The translations under genes and the position numbers were made by a program. From positions 9,238,001 through 9,302,000 of the forward strand of contig AP026538.1 in the NCBI GenBank assembly GCA_026075535.2: DNA of 64,000 nt. The letters are read 5' to 3'. Below the pieces are notes generated by a model. That model was not told where the DNA came from. It did not search any database and saw nothing but the letters and a program-made list of their open reading frames with translations. This stretch comes from Tricholoma matsutake. Its lineage: Eukaryota; Basidiomycota; Agaricomycetes; Agaricales; Tricholomataceae. Shown here one piece after another: positions 10,316 to 21,499 of the stretch. Every line of letters begins with the position of its first letter. The first letter of the stretch is position 1.

Positions 10316-10790
10316 CCCTCCCTGCCTCACTCCAAATTCCTTAGAACATACTCATCAGGATATATTCTATAGAAACTGACCGAGTCTCGCATTTTTTTAC
10401 AAATGCCGCATCCTTCATATCCACTCGATGATTTTTTTTTTTTCACGCTCACTCGTTTAACTGAGAATATGGCTTTGTGTAAAAAAAAAACGAAGTCTCG
10501 AGGAAGTTTGGGATGATTCTTTTGATGTGCTTTTTTTTTTTAGCCATTGGAAGAGATTTTCCAGCGAGTGGAGTGTTTGTCTGATGGATAATTTTCGTAT
10601 TTTGTCTGTTGTAGAATGTATGAAATCTTTAGTTCTATGAGTCTTTTTTGTGATGTGCGAGATGTTGCTGCCGGAATCTAAAATTGATGTAACACGTAGA
10701 TCCGTTTACGCTGGCAACAACATTACCTTGCTTCTTTCTCCTTGCAGACTATGCTGTAGTAGTTTGACAGTTAAGCAAATACATCTCCCA

Positions 10791-11011
10791 GCCATTTGCA
10801 GAACGATAGGCCCTTTCGAAAACGGCTTGTTTATATCTTTTTTGTTTGTTCCATCAGTGATGTGATGTGCCATGGGATGTGCCGGTAGCGAGCAAGGCTG
10901 GTCAATGTTTATCGGCACATCGGCATTTGGCTAGCATCATTGATGGCCCAGACCAAATACGGCGTATAAACAAGTGTTTTGCCAAAAAAGGGCCTATCGT
11001 TCTGCAAATAG
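10791..11011. repeat. Imperfect fold-back inverted repeat
   Basis: Left arm 10791-10863 and right arm 10936-11011 are reverse complements with a few mismatches. The outer 25 bp (TTTGCAGAACGATAGGCCCT on the left) match perfectly. The spacer is about 70 bp. It could fold into a long hairpin RNA or be a remnant of a foldback/MITE element. It lies about 480 bp upstream of the polyprenyl synthase start. Confidence 0.8.
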
Positions 11012-11489
11012 CTGCAACTTTTTATCTATTTTCCCTTCTTTTCTGTGACCCAGAGAGAGTACTACATTCATATTCAATGATTTGGTTGACGATGACAAGG
11101 AAGACACTCGGGGACATGGCACCTACATATCATACTTGAAACGCCATGCCCCATTCTAAATTCCCTTGGGGTTGTAATATAAATTTCCAAAGTTAGTTTG
11201 TGCCCGGCGAATGCTTTTTTGCCGCAATAAACCTTGTTTTGCTGCGACCGCGAAACTTTGATTGAAAACGTCCTCGACAACGACTCCCACGACACCGACC
11301 TTGGGGGCAAAAAGAGTTGTCCCCGCTGGATGCAGGGGCACTGGCACGGGGTTTTTTTTTTTCTTTTCCCGATAGAGCCTTAGAGGGATGTTCGTAACAT
11401 CTAGTTCCAACCATCTACCGTCGTCATTTATTTATTACTTTCTTTAGGTTCTACGGCATCCAAGCTGGCAGTAAAACCGTGACCCAACT

Positions 11490-13075
11490 ATGGGGACGCG
11501 GTGTAGCTCACATCTACGCGTTTGAGCCTTCACCTCCTCGGCCTCCAACATGCAGGAAGTACAGTGTGGCGCAATCTGCTGAACGTATACAACCGACACG
11601 GCCACAACCACAACCACCATCACCATCCTCTGTCCCTATACCACCAACCCCTCAACGAAGACGACCAGACCCCTTCCTGCTACTTGCCCCCCAACTCTCA
11701 GAGCTTCGCCTATCTCTACTCTCACTCCTAGAATCAGGACACCCAGCTCTCAGCGAAATCACGCGTTACTACTTCCTCCACCCTTCAAAACAAATTCGAC
11801 CACTCATCATCCTTCTCTTCTCGCATGCCACGAACGGCCTAGGCCGTCAATGGGATAGAAAACTCTGGGAAGCAACATGTGAGGGCGCAGGGGGCGCAAA
11901 AGACGAGCTTGACAGACCGCTAACGCGTCCGGACGTCTTGAACGACTGGAACCCGAGCATGCCCGAAAACACAACCAATTTCTGTCAAACGTTCTCTCCA
12001 AAACCAGGTAAACCCCATCGTCCCGCCGTACCAATATACCACCAATCACTTACTGCCCACCCCCCTACTACTACCCCTGCTGTTTTTCCGGCGCCGACGT
12101 ATGTCCTCCCGACGCAGATGCGGTTAGCACAGATAGTAGAGATGATGCACACGGCGTCGTTACTACACGACGACGTTATCGACTCCTCGCCTTTAAGGAG
12201 GGGCTCGCCTTCTGCGCCTACAGCATTCGGGAACAAGCTTTCCATCCTAGGCGGGAACTTTGTGCTGGGCCGTGCGTCGGCTGCTCTATCGAGGTTGGGG
12301 GATGCTGAGGTGACGGATTTGATTGCGAGTGTTATTTCGAATCTGGTAGAGGGTGAGATTCTGCAGATGAAGGAGATGAAGATGGGGGAGGGGGAGGGGG
12401 AGGAGGAAGTGGTGCAACCGATACCGAGTGTGGGAGGGCAGAGGACTGGGGATGCGTGGAGGGTTTATCTGCAGAAGACGTATTTGAAGACGGCGAGTCT
12501 GATGGCGAAAGGCGCAAGAGCTGCTGTTACGCTTGGTGGGTGTAAGGAGGGTGATATATGGCGGGAGATCGCGTATGCGTATGGGAGGAACTTGGGCATT
12601 GCATTTCAAGTATGTGTCCTAGCTATATATTGTGTACGCCCTGGTTTTTTTTTTCAAAAAAAAACTGAACTTTGTACGCAGCTTGTAGATGACATACTAG
12701 ACTACGAATCCGCCTCCACGACTCTTGGCAAGCCCGGTGGTGCAGACCTGCAGCTGGGACTCGCGACAGGACCTGCGTTATACGCATGGGAAGAGCACCC
12801 CGAGATGGGCGAGCTTATTCACCGCAAGTTCCAGAATTCTGGGGACGTCGAGCGGGTAAGGAACCAACGAACGTTGCACAAGTTTAATTTATACTGATAA
12901 TGATGACCGGCAGGCAAAAGACTATGTTGTACGATCGTCTGCTCTGCAACGCACGCGGGCCTTGGCCAAGGTGTATGCGGACAAGGCGAATGAGGTGATA
13001 GAGCGCCTACCGGAGAGCGAGGCAAAGGATGCGTTGGAGGTTTTGACAGAGAAGGTCATTGAACGCAAAAAGTAA
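11490..13075 (+). CDS. COQ1: Polyprenyl (hexaprenyl-type) diphosphate synthase, ubiquinone side chain
   Basis: Trans-prenyltransferase that builds the polyprenyl tail of ubiquinone from farnesyl/geranylgeranyl diphosphate and IPP, in mitochondria. Model: exons 11490-11500, 11556-12609, 12682-12855 and 12914-13075, giving 466 aa with phases that agree. Both Asp-rich motifs are present: LLHDDVIDSSPLRRG (first DDxxD) and LVDDILDYESA (second), plus SKQIRPL near the N-terminus and the substrate lysine segment GKPGGADLQLGLATGPALYAW. The intron at 12610-12681 is 72 bp without a stop, so retention would keep the frame but insert 24 residues just before the second motif. The tiny first exon rests only on splice sites and phase; no in-frame ATG exists before 11957 otherwise. 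A Glu/Gly-rich loop (about 12380-12415) is unusual. Confidence 0.85.
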
Positions 13076-13224
13076 GTTTGCGAACAACGCTGCAATGTAG
13101 AGAACTCTGTAGGGTATGTAATGTAATTAGAACTAGCATTACACAAGTACTGTTTGCTAATACCTCGTCATCACCATTTGTGTGTATAGTGAACATAGGA
13201 CACGAAAGAAGTTACCTGCGTCGT

Positions 13225-13819
13225 TTATTTAGACAGTCGTTTCCGCTGATACCATGCGAGGAGAAATCTTTGTCAAGTGACACACAGTGAGTATATATGC
13301 AGTTTGAAGAGATGGTTCAACTTACGGTTCACTCCCCGCCAACGTCAGCAAACCGACTGAAACAGTAGATATTGTACGAAGCCCCCATTTTGGCTCGTTC
13401 CAGTTGACATATGAGAAGTACCCTACGGCTCCTAGAATCGCAACATTGACTGTGGGGTGCATTAGGTTACCATGGGTGACAATAACGTTGGGACGTACAT
13501 AAACTCAGTATTCCAGTGGTTACATCTGGCGAGGGAAGGTAATATCGATCTTCTCCTTCCTTGTTCGTACTCTGTTTCGGTGCAGAGGAGCTAGGGTATC
13601 GCTCTGAAGGGTATGTTTTTAAGTTTGGGGATAGGATGTTAATTTTTTTAGTCTCGTCCACGACACTGCTGGGAGATGGTTGTGTTGTGTTGAGGAGAGC
13701 GGGGTCGGGGTGAGGCTAATCGGTTCATGGTTGTTAGATATACTAATAGCAGTGAGTGTTGTAGTTACTTGTTCTGATAGAGGAGCAGAGTTTCTAGCTG
13801 TAACGTCAGCGTATGACAT
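13225..13819 (-). CDS. Small conserved fungal membrane protein of unknown function
   Basis: Model on the minus strand: exons 13769-13819, 13499-13715, 13326-13449 and 13225-13267, introns 49-58 bp, phases consistent, 144 aa. The N-terminus MSYADVTARNSAPLSEQ followed by PHPDPALLN and VVDETKKINILSPN resembles a family I remember from many mushroom genomes without a named function. A single hydrophobic helix (NVAILGAVGYFSYV) occurs about residue 90-105, with a short basic tail ending RKRLSK. It converges with COQ1, with 149 bp between the stop codons. Membrane location is inferred from the helix; the last exon is the least certain. Confidence 0.7.
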
Positions 13820-14691
13820 ATTGGGGGAAGAAGGGAAAAGATAAAGCAAACCTTTTCTCGCTGAGGTTTTATAAAGGATTTGGAAAAAGACGGTGACGTC
13901 ATTCAGTGACAATCGTCATCGCATGAAGGTTACATAACCTATCCTCACGGTGCCATCAACACCCCAGTGGACAACTCTGCGTACTTGTTCTCCTCTGTGG
14001 AAACTCTTTGTTCCTCAAAACTTGAAGCCTGGGCCCATTGAAAAATCATAAAGAGTTTTGCTGATAATGCCAGGAAACAAAGACTATATCAGATTATCAT
14101 GTACCTACAATGTTTTCGATGGCAACGTCGCCCCCGGTGCAACCCCTGCCTTCAAGTTTATATATATGTCAGTGGTGCAGTGTGACTGTAGCGATCAAGT
14201 TTTGTGACGCATGACAGGGCTACGTCCATGACAACCGTGACAAGGAGAAGTCTGATCCCTGTAATGCTATTCCTCAATGCATCGACTACATCTGTTTGCT
14301 TCAACTTACGGTGAATCCAAGAATATCGCTGCCACACAACGTAGGTCTGCAAGTTCTAGGTCATTTCATTACTATGGTTATTACTGTGGATGCAAGACTT
14401 TATTACTATGCCACCTGCCTGGGGCGACTTACGGCGCGACTTGGGCGCGACATCTTGAAACACCCGTTTAGTTAGCAATTAATCCTTGATTTGGGTTGAT
14501 GTACATCAAACTTGTCAAGTGTGTGTGAGGAGGCTGTGTGTGAGATTTCGTTTCCAAGTCCGTTTATTTGACGCTTTAAAGTTATTAGGATTTAGGCATT
14601 CGTTCGTGGTTTCGAGGAGCTTGACGCCCCACCCGTTATTCACTTTCTTCGTTCGCTGGACGTAACTGTTCCACGCAGCTGCGCTGCATTT
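13820..14691. other. Divergent intergenic region between the small membrane protein gene and chitin synthase
   Basis: No coding region is supported. It should hold both promoters because the flanking genes are transcribed away from each other. CT-rich DNA lies close to the chitin synthase start. Confidence 0.5.
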
Positions 14692-17600
14692 ATGTCACCT
14701 AAACACACACCGCAGGCCTCCGTCGAATCAGTCGTCTCTCTCTCGTCGTACAGCAGCGCCAGCGACAGCGAGAGTGGTTCTTCGGATGGACACTCACAAC
14801 TTGTCAGATTCCCTGCAGGTTTTCAACCCAATAACGGTAGTGATCTTTCACTAAGTAGTAGGGATGAAAGTGAGTAATCATACCAACCTCTTCCATTTCT
14901 CTATGAATGTCATTCTGTTTTCTTTTGCCATAGAGAACTCATTACTTCCTTCCGGTTTCAATGACATTTACACTCCCCCAGTTCGGTATGTATCTATTTC
15001 GTGTACTAGGAATAGTGATAGTGTGCCTAACCTCATTCTAGTCCAAAGAGAACGTATGATCCCAATACCTTCCCAATACCCTATGCACAACGTTCCGCTG
15101 GGATCCGCTCTTCGATGCCACGTTCCCCAATGCCAAACTCACCTATACCCCCCTCGCCCAAGCCAGATAACCCACATAATTACCTACCTAATACGCCGTA
15201 TCTGCATGGTTCTCCATACGGGAGTCGTTCGTCGGTGGTCTCCCTCGACACCAGTTGGAGGCGCCGTCAGCGACAGGCAGTCAAGCGTGGTATTATGCGC
15301 AAGGTAAAGCTCATCAAGGGCCACTTCATTGCGGAATACCCAGTACCAACAGCTGTCAAGAACGCTATTGAGCCCGTATACGCCGCTACCACAACCACTG
15401 AATTTTCGTGAGTGGAATATTCACTCATCCATTATACATATACCTTGGGCTAAGTCCTGAATTGGTAGCCACATGCGATACACCGCAGCCACTTGTGACC
15501 CAGACGACTTCAATGAGGGAAATGGCTGGTCTCTGCGCACGAAGCTCTACGGGCGAGAAACAGAACTGCTCATCGCCGTGACGTCGTACAACGAGGACAA
15601 AACATTGTACGCGCGTACGCTGCACGGTGTCATGATGAACATCCGCGACATCTCCAAGACGAAGCAGTCAACGTTCTGGCGCAAAGACGCAGAAGTCGGT
15701 TTACCGAATTGGCAAAAGATCACAGTGGCGCTGGTTGTTGATGGGCTGGCAGAGATGGATAAGAGTGTTCTTGATATTTTGGCCACTATTGGGGTGTACC
15801 AAGATGGGATTATGAAGAAACAGGTTGACGGGAAAGATACTGTGGCGCACATTTTTGAGGTCAGTACTCAAGGATCGAATTTGTGGTTTTTTTTGGGATC
15901 GAAATAACGTTCCGGTCGTCTAATAGTATACCACCCAGCTGTCCGTCGATGCAAAACCCCAGCTTGTGCTTCCACACGGCGACGATCCGCTCAACTTGGT
16001 ACCTGTTCAAATTATCCTGATCATCAAGGCGAAAAATCAAAAGAAGATCAACTCTCATCGCTGGCTCTTCAATGCAGTCGGACGAATGCTCAACGCAAGT
16101 CTCATTCACTACGCTTCCTTCCTTATACTCTCCGATCTGAACGTCTCTAATATATAGCCGGAGATCTGTGTCCTGATCGATGCTGGTACGAAACCCGGAC
16201 ACAAGTCGCTCTACTATCTCTGGGAAGCCTTCAACAATGATCGCCATCTCGGTGGATGCTGTGGTGTGTGCAGCTGCTTCGCATTTTCATCCGTATCGGA
16301 ATTTTCATAAAATCCTATAGGTGAAATTCACGCAATGACTGATGGCGGGAGGAAACTCCTCAATCCTCTTGTCGCTGCTCAAAATTTCGAGTATAAGATG
16401 TCAAATATCCTGGGTATTCTTGTCCTTTATCGATTACAAGTCTTCGGACTGACTCCTCGTTGTTTCAGATAAACCACTTGAGAGTAGCTTTGGCTACGTC
16501 TCTGTTCTCCCCGGAGCATTCAGTGCGTACCGGTATCGGTACGGCGACCTCACTCTCCTTTATGCCTTTTTCTCATCTCTCTTCATTTTTATAGTGCCAT
16601 CCAAGGCCGTCCGCTGGAGCAATACTTCCACGGAGACCACTCCCTCGCTGCGCGTCTCGGTGACAAAGGTATCAACGGCATGTCCATCTTCCAGAAGAAC
16701 ATGTTCCTAGGTTCGTCTTTCTCCCTATTCCGCTTCCACCCATTCATCATCATCATTTTTTTTTTTTTCAAATCCACAGCTGAAGACCGTATCCTGTGCT
16801 TCGAGCTCGTCGCTAAGAAAAACGAGAAATGGACGCTCACATACGTCAAGCCTAGTAAAGCAGAGACTGACGTCCCGGAATCCGCTGCAGAGCTCATCGG
16901 ACAGCGACGACGGTGGCTGAACGGGTCCTTTGCAGCCACGGTTTATTCCCTCGTCAATTTTTACAGGATTTATCAATCGGACCATGGGCTTGTGAGAATG
17001 TTCTTCTTTCACATTCAGGCTTTGGTTGGTGTCGTTGCCTTTTGTTTGTTATAGACTAGCATTGCTGATTTTTTTGAGATGGCCGTGTAGTTCAATGCCG
17101 TTCAACTGTTCTTTACTTGGTTTTCGCTGGCAAATATGTGGTTGACGTTTAGCATTATCATCGATCTGTTGCCGACGCAGGGTATCGTAATAGGTGGAAA
17201 TGTCGTCGTGGTAAGCCGATTCACGAGGCTCTGCGTCGTACGACTGACGTTGATCGGTTGCGGCAGATTCATTGGGTTAATCAGGCCCTGAAGTGGATAT
17301 ATATGGTCTTTTTAGCGTTACAGGTGAGCACACCGTCACTGCCAAGAGTGGTTTCCATACCTTCTAACACATCTTATCTAGTTCATATTAGCGCTGGGGA
17401 ACAGACCAAAGAGCGAACGGATGGCATATACCCTTACCATGTGGTATGACGTTTCCTTCCTATCATCATCCTCGGTTTTCAAACGACTCTTTTAACAGGG
17501 TATATGCAATCCTAGCCGTATACCTCCTGGTCTGTTCCTTATGGTTAACCAGTTTGTCCTTCAAGGTTTGTTTCGAGATCATGTGTTGTCAATTCGCGCT

Positions 17601-18587
17601 ACGATGTTGATGGTTTCCGAACGAATTTTTTAGGCTATTCCGGCTGCGCTCGCGCAACACAAGTCATTCATTAAAACATTTCTTTCACCTCCGCTCGGCC
17701 CTCTGATGGCTGCGATGACGGCTACATTCGGTGAGTGCTACGATTTCCATTACGTCCAGCTCGTTACTCAACTATCTTGTTCAGGTATTTATTTTTTCGG
17801 TTCCTTGCTCTACGTACGTGCATTACATTACATTCTTTTTGAGATTTCCCTGGCTGACAATTACACAAGTGCGATCCTATGCACATGTTCTCCTCGTTCT
17901 TTCAATACCTGTGCCTGGCCCCTAGTTTCATCAACGTGCTGAACGTTTACGCATTCTGCAATCTGCACGATGTATGTGTCTTTGACTCTCTCTCCGCTGT
18001 CGGAGCGATTGGTTCTTATGCTTCGAGCTTAGGTTTCCTGGGGTACGAAGGGGAGTGACAAGAACGAAGCTCTCCCCTCCCTCAAGTCCAAAAAATCTCT
18101 CGGGGCGGATGCACCCACCGTCGAAGACAACGTGAACACCCAACAAGATATCGACGGTGCATTCCAAGACACAGTCACCAGGGCGTTAACGAAATTGGAG
18201 GAAAACACGCGACCGGAAAAACCAACGATGGACGACGACAATAAGACTTTCCGTACGCGTCTCGTTGCTGCGTGGGCACTGAGCAATGCTGCGCTGGCGA
18301 TTTCGATCGAGAATATCGATGGGTGGCTTAATGTGCAGGATAAGGGGATCACTAGCCAGTTCATACAGAAGTGGTTTTCCCAGATGTCCCTGAAGAGGAA
18401 TAATTATTTTGCGGCGCTGTTGTATGGCACTTTTATACTGGCGTTCATTCGGTTTTTGGGAGTGAGTCCTTTTGTCTTTTTTCGTGAATGGCTTGACTGA
18501 TTTGTATTGGATTTTGTATAGTGTGTCAAGTATTGGGCGCAGCTGCATTTGTTTAGGTTTTTCCGCAGGCTGTTCCGGATGAATTAG
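14692..18587 (+). CDS. Chitin synthase (glycosyltransferase family 2, class I-III type)
   Basis: Polymerises UDP-GlcNAc into chitin at the plasma membrane. My model has 19 exons: 14692-14869, 14934-14985, 15042-15407, 15469-15859, 15927-16094, 16158-16263, 16321-16413, 16469-16538, 16595-16710, 16780-17024, 17091-17210, 17267-17323, 17382-17443, 17499-17565, 17634-17730, 17785-17813, 17870-17971, 18033-18461, 18522-18587. All phases close, giving 937 aa. The Ser/Pro-rich N-terminus is followed by [15 protein letters not shown] (chitin synthase N-domain), the catalytic core with [32 protein letters not shown] and [10 protein letters not shown] (QRRRW signature), then several membrane helices and a cytosolic tail. 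The intron after exon 5 is GC-AG. The class is not resolved from motifs alone. It converges with IES6. Confidence 0.93.
16095..16157 (+). other. GC-AG intron in the chitin synthase gene
   Basis: Exon 5 ends GRMLN and exon 6 must begin [10 protein letters not shown], both strongly conserved, and only GCAAGT...TATAG lies at the borders. The 63-bp length keeps the frame, but retention would add a terminal TAG stop. The donor GCAAGT fits the known GC-AG minor form of U2 introns. Confidence 0.85.
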
Positions 18588-18705
18588 TCGGTATTATCAA
18601 TATCATCGATTATCGCTCCCAGATGAAGTTACAGTTTTTAATTAATTTTTCGGTTTGTTACAATTTTACAAAAGGGACGGACCTGCAAAGCTACATTCAT
18701 TTTTG

Positions 18706-18712
<7 letters not shown>

Positions 18713-18737
<25 letters not shown>

Positions 18738-18738
18738 T
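18713..18738. repeat. T26 homopolymer
   Basis: A run of 26 T lies between the convergent chitin synthase and IES6 genes, downstream of both stop codons. Confidence 0.95.
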
Positions 18739-18808
18739 CATTCTAGTTGGGGTGAATATAAATAACACTCGACAATTTGTCTAAATCCAAGTCCGTAGGG
18801 CTGAATTC

Positions 18809-18928
18809 TTATTTCACAATGGAGTTGTACCTTACTTCACAATGGAATGGAGTCGCACCTTACTTCACAACGGAGTCGTACCTTACTTCACAACGGAGTC
18901 GCACCTTACTTCACAACGGAGTTGACGC
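18809..18928. repeat. Tandem 23-bp repeat made from the IES6 stop-codon region
   Basis: Five units start at 18809, 18832, 18860, 18883 and 18906; four are 23 bp and the second is 28 bp because of a 5-bp GGAAT insertion. On the minus strand each carries the TCCGTTGTGAAGTAA string or a decayed form, the last codons and stop of the IES6 gene. The unit at 18906 is the genuine end of the coding sequence; the other four lie downstream of the stop. The outer two units show CG to TG changes. Confidence 0.9.
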
Positions 18929-19673
18929 CGCGAGCTGTGCATCGTGAGGGTGTGTAGTTTGTACATGCAAAAATGCAACACGTACCTGATAGATAATCCT
19001 TTGCAGAACTGACGCTCTGTAACGATTCACTTAGCCAATGACAAAGTTTATATTGAAATTTGATGGGTGGGACGCACCAGACTCTTGATCACATCGTAAA
19101 CACTCTTATCGTGATATCTCAGACCTGTGGCAGGATCTGTATAAGGAGCCTGTAAACCAAGAAATTCCCCTTTTTTAATCAAACCCTCGAACAAAAACAA
19201 ACATCAGGCCGACCTCCAAGCCTGTAATGTCACAATAATGCTTCTGCGGCCAAACAGACGGAGGGGCTTCGATGGATGTATCTGTATAGAACACAAGTTA
19301 ACCCCAGATAGTGAATGTCAATGTCATCCAACAACGAACATGTGGGGATATCCTCTTCCTCGTCTAAATCTTGCTTCATACCCCCATCGCCATCGACATC
19401 GACATCCATCTTCATCATCTCCCTTTCCACCCTCTTTCGCTCTCGTTCTGTGCGCTCACGCTCCCTTTCTTGCGCAAGGACGTTTTTGAGATTCTTCGCG
19501 CGTCGATTGACGTTTTTAGTGTAATTTGGATTCTTGAATGGACGTGGACTGTGCAGGTAGGATAGTTGTTCTGCTAAAGTCTTTCCTGGGTCGCGTGAGC
19601 GTGTATTCCTGGGGAAAAAAAGAGAGAGAGGGTGATAAGGTGCTCACTGGGATGTGCGGTGTGGAAGAATCAT
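18906..19673 (-). CDS. IES6: INO80 chromatin-remodelling complex subunit Ies6 (YL1 C-terminal domain)
   Basis: Minus-strand exons 19648-19673 (tentative), 19340-19608, 19214-19281, 19078-19149, 18986-19016 and 18906-18934; phases agree. The translation runs RPFKNPNYTKNVNRRAKNL, a charged ERERERTERERKR helix, an acidic stretch, then the YL1_C domain: TSIEAPPSVWPQKHYCDITG, APYTDPATGLRYHDK, and the end AKDYLSARGVNSVVK. This matches yeast Ies6 (VEAPPS, KKYCDVTG, RYHN, LRGAN), a nuclear subunit of INO80 that works with Arp5 in nucleosome remodelling. The gene was hidden because no exon exceeds 270 bp. The start ATG at 19673 is chosen only because its phase fits; the 39-bp first intron is short, so the N-terminus may be wrong. 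Confidence 0.85.
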
Positions 19674-21499
19674 CGGATGCTGCTGCTTTTCTCCTTGCTC
19701 CGCCTTTTGGAGGCCTAGCCACTTGGTCGTGAGCCTTGCGTGTTGGGTAAGATGGGTGCACTTACCTACATTATAAGTAGTAGGTCAACCCTGAAATGTC
19801 GCAGTCGACGTTGACGACAGCCTTGCGAAACAGAAAACAGATCAGATGAACAAATATTGGCACGTGCGTGTCTGTTTGGGTGAGTGTTACCTGAGACTTC
19901 ACATGCACAGGCCGCGCTCAATGCATCGAATTCTGATCAGCTTAGCCTTGTATGCTCTCTGCTCTCTGTGCACACCGAGCATGATTGCCATTGTATATAA
20001 ATATTCCCGAGATTCTCGATCTCTCATCCAAAATGACATGGACCCCAGACCTACGGCGCATAAATTCTGCGTGCCACAACTTACTCCTGTCTCTGCTGCT
20101 GCATTGCGGCAGGTGTGTGGTTCTTGGCAGGTGACGCGCGTTAGGCATTCATCATGACATGTTGGTGACGTTGTTTTGTTACCATTCCAAAACGCGTCAC
20201 CTTTCCTAGCGTTGATGTATTTCCTGTTCCTCATCATTTGTTAGGGGGATCTTGAAAATATGCCCCTTAGGTTCACTGATCTTAGTTGGCAGGCATGAGC
20301 TTCTGATATTCTCAGACAGCGCACGGATATTCAATGTCTGTCAGATATCGATGCTAGATGCAGGATCGTTATGTGTTTACACAGAGGCGGGTTGATTTAT
20401 TTGACTATCTCTACATAGTCTGTTAAAATGCTTTACGGGAGGATGTTTCGTATGCTGCTGAGGAACTGTAGATCTAGACGCGAGTTATCTAGCTGACGCA
20501 ATTCGGTGAACCATGATCAAGATGGAAGCTTTTTGTAACGCTTCGAGGACTGTCGAGCTGGCGGAGAAATGCTGGGTCCTACATAGGTCCTATCCTGTCC
20601 TATCCATCGGTCTCGAAGGTGCTCCACACGATTGAGGCTATGTCATCAGGGCAATTAAAGGGACGCAATATTGTTGTTCAAGCTTCAAGGTGCACGTTTT
20701 GCCGACTATCAAAAACGACAAACTTGCGCCCTATCAGTGTTTTCAAGGCGGTGTTGATGGGCTAGCACTGGCCAGCACTGGCTAGCACTGATCTGCATTG
20801 ATCTGAAGTGCGGTGTGTTTTCTGACGTATTTCGACACAAGCTGTCAAGCATGTCAAGCTGAGTACAAATCGTCAGTCTGGCAATTCCGGATAGTTGACT
20901 TGCATTATGTAGTCTAAGTGGGGCTCAAATTTCCTAGCTCGAAGCACCGCGGACTCAAATTGGTCGGAGGTTGCCTGTTGCTAGCAACCAACTGTGCATC
21001 ATTTCCGTCTCAAACTAAAGTGCTTTGTTACTGTTTTGTTATACCGGAGCCCCACAACAGCCCACTATTATGTAAGGATCGACGACATGTCGATCCTTAT
21101 TCCAGACCAATTCCAGACCTTCACTTTTCTTACATACAGTAGTTTGGATTAGACAATTGCGTTGTGATTCTGATTCTAAACCTTCAAGCTTTTGTCCGCA
21201 TCCGGACCAGGCTACATAGCGTTTTGGGCGACCATTATTTCCACCGGGCTCAAGGATTTGGCGAAGCTTTCAGGGGTCGTTATCGTGTTTTTCTAGATCT
21301 CCATCATTGTTTCACGATTCTTGCCACTAGGCAGTTCTTGGCGCCCCAAACATACTATAAGTTGGATTGATGGCCGGACCGGGAGTATCCTAAGTTATCC
21401 TTTTGCCTCTTGAACTCCATTGCCGTTGACGGCATCCTCGAGGCGTTCCATCACCAATTCGCTAAAATACCATTTCCAACTCACAAATTTCAAACTTGT
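19674..21499. other. Intergenic region between IES6 and the antiporter gene
   Basis: No coding region is supported. It contains a perfect hairpin at 21073-21099 (11-bp stems TAAGGATCGAC and GTCGATCCTTA, 5-nt loop) and a short AGCACTGG-like direct repeat near 20761-20795. Promoters of the divergent neighbours should lie here. Confidence 0.45.

Noticed and set aside
10403..10513. Small protein (36 codons) behind the TATA box
   Set aside because: It consists largely of residues from poly-T and poly-A runs and has no recognisable pattern; kept only as a note on the promoter-like site.
11479..12897. 472-aa frame taken as one exon of COQ1 from 11479
   Set aside because: It starts at GTG, reads through two introns and ends in intron sequence. 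The spliced model from ATG 11490 explains the conserved protein better.
19230..19761. Separate small minus-strand proteins at 19230-19430 and 19516-19761
   Set aside because: They are wrong-frame or exon-plus-intron readings of the IES6 gene.
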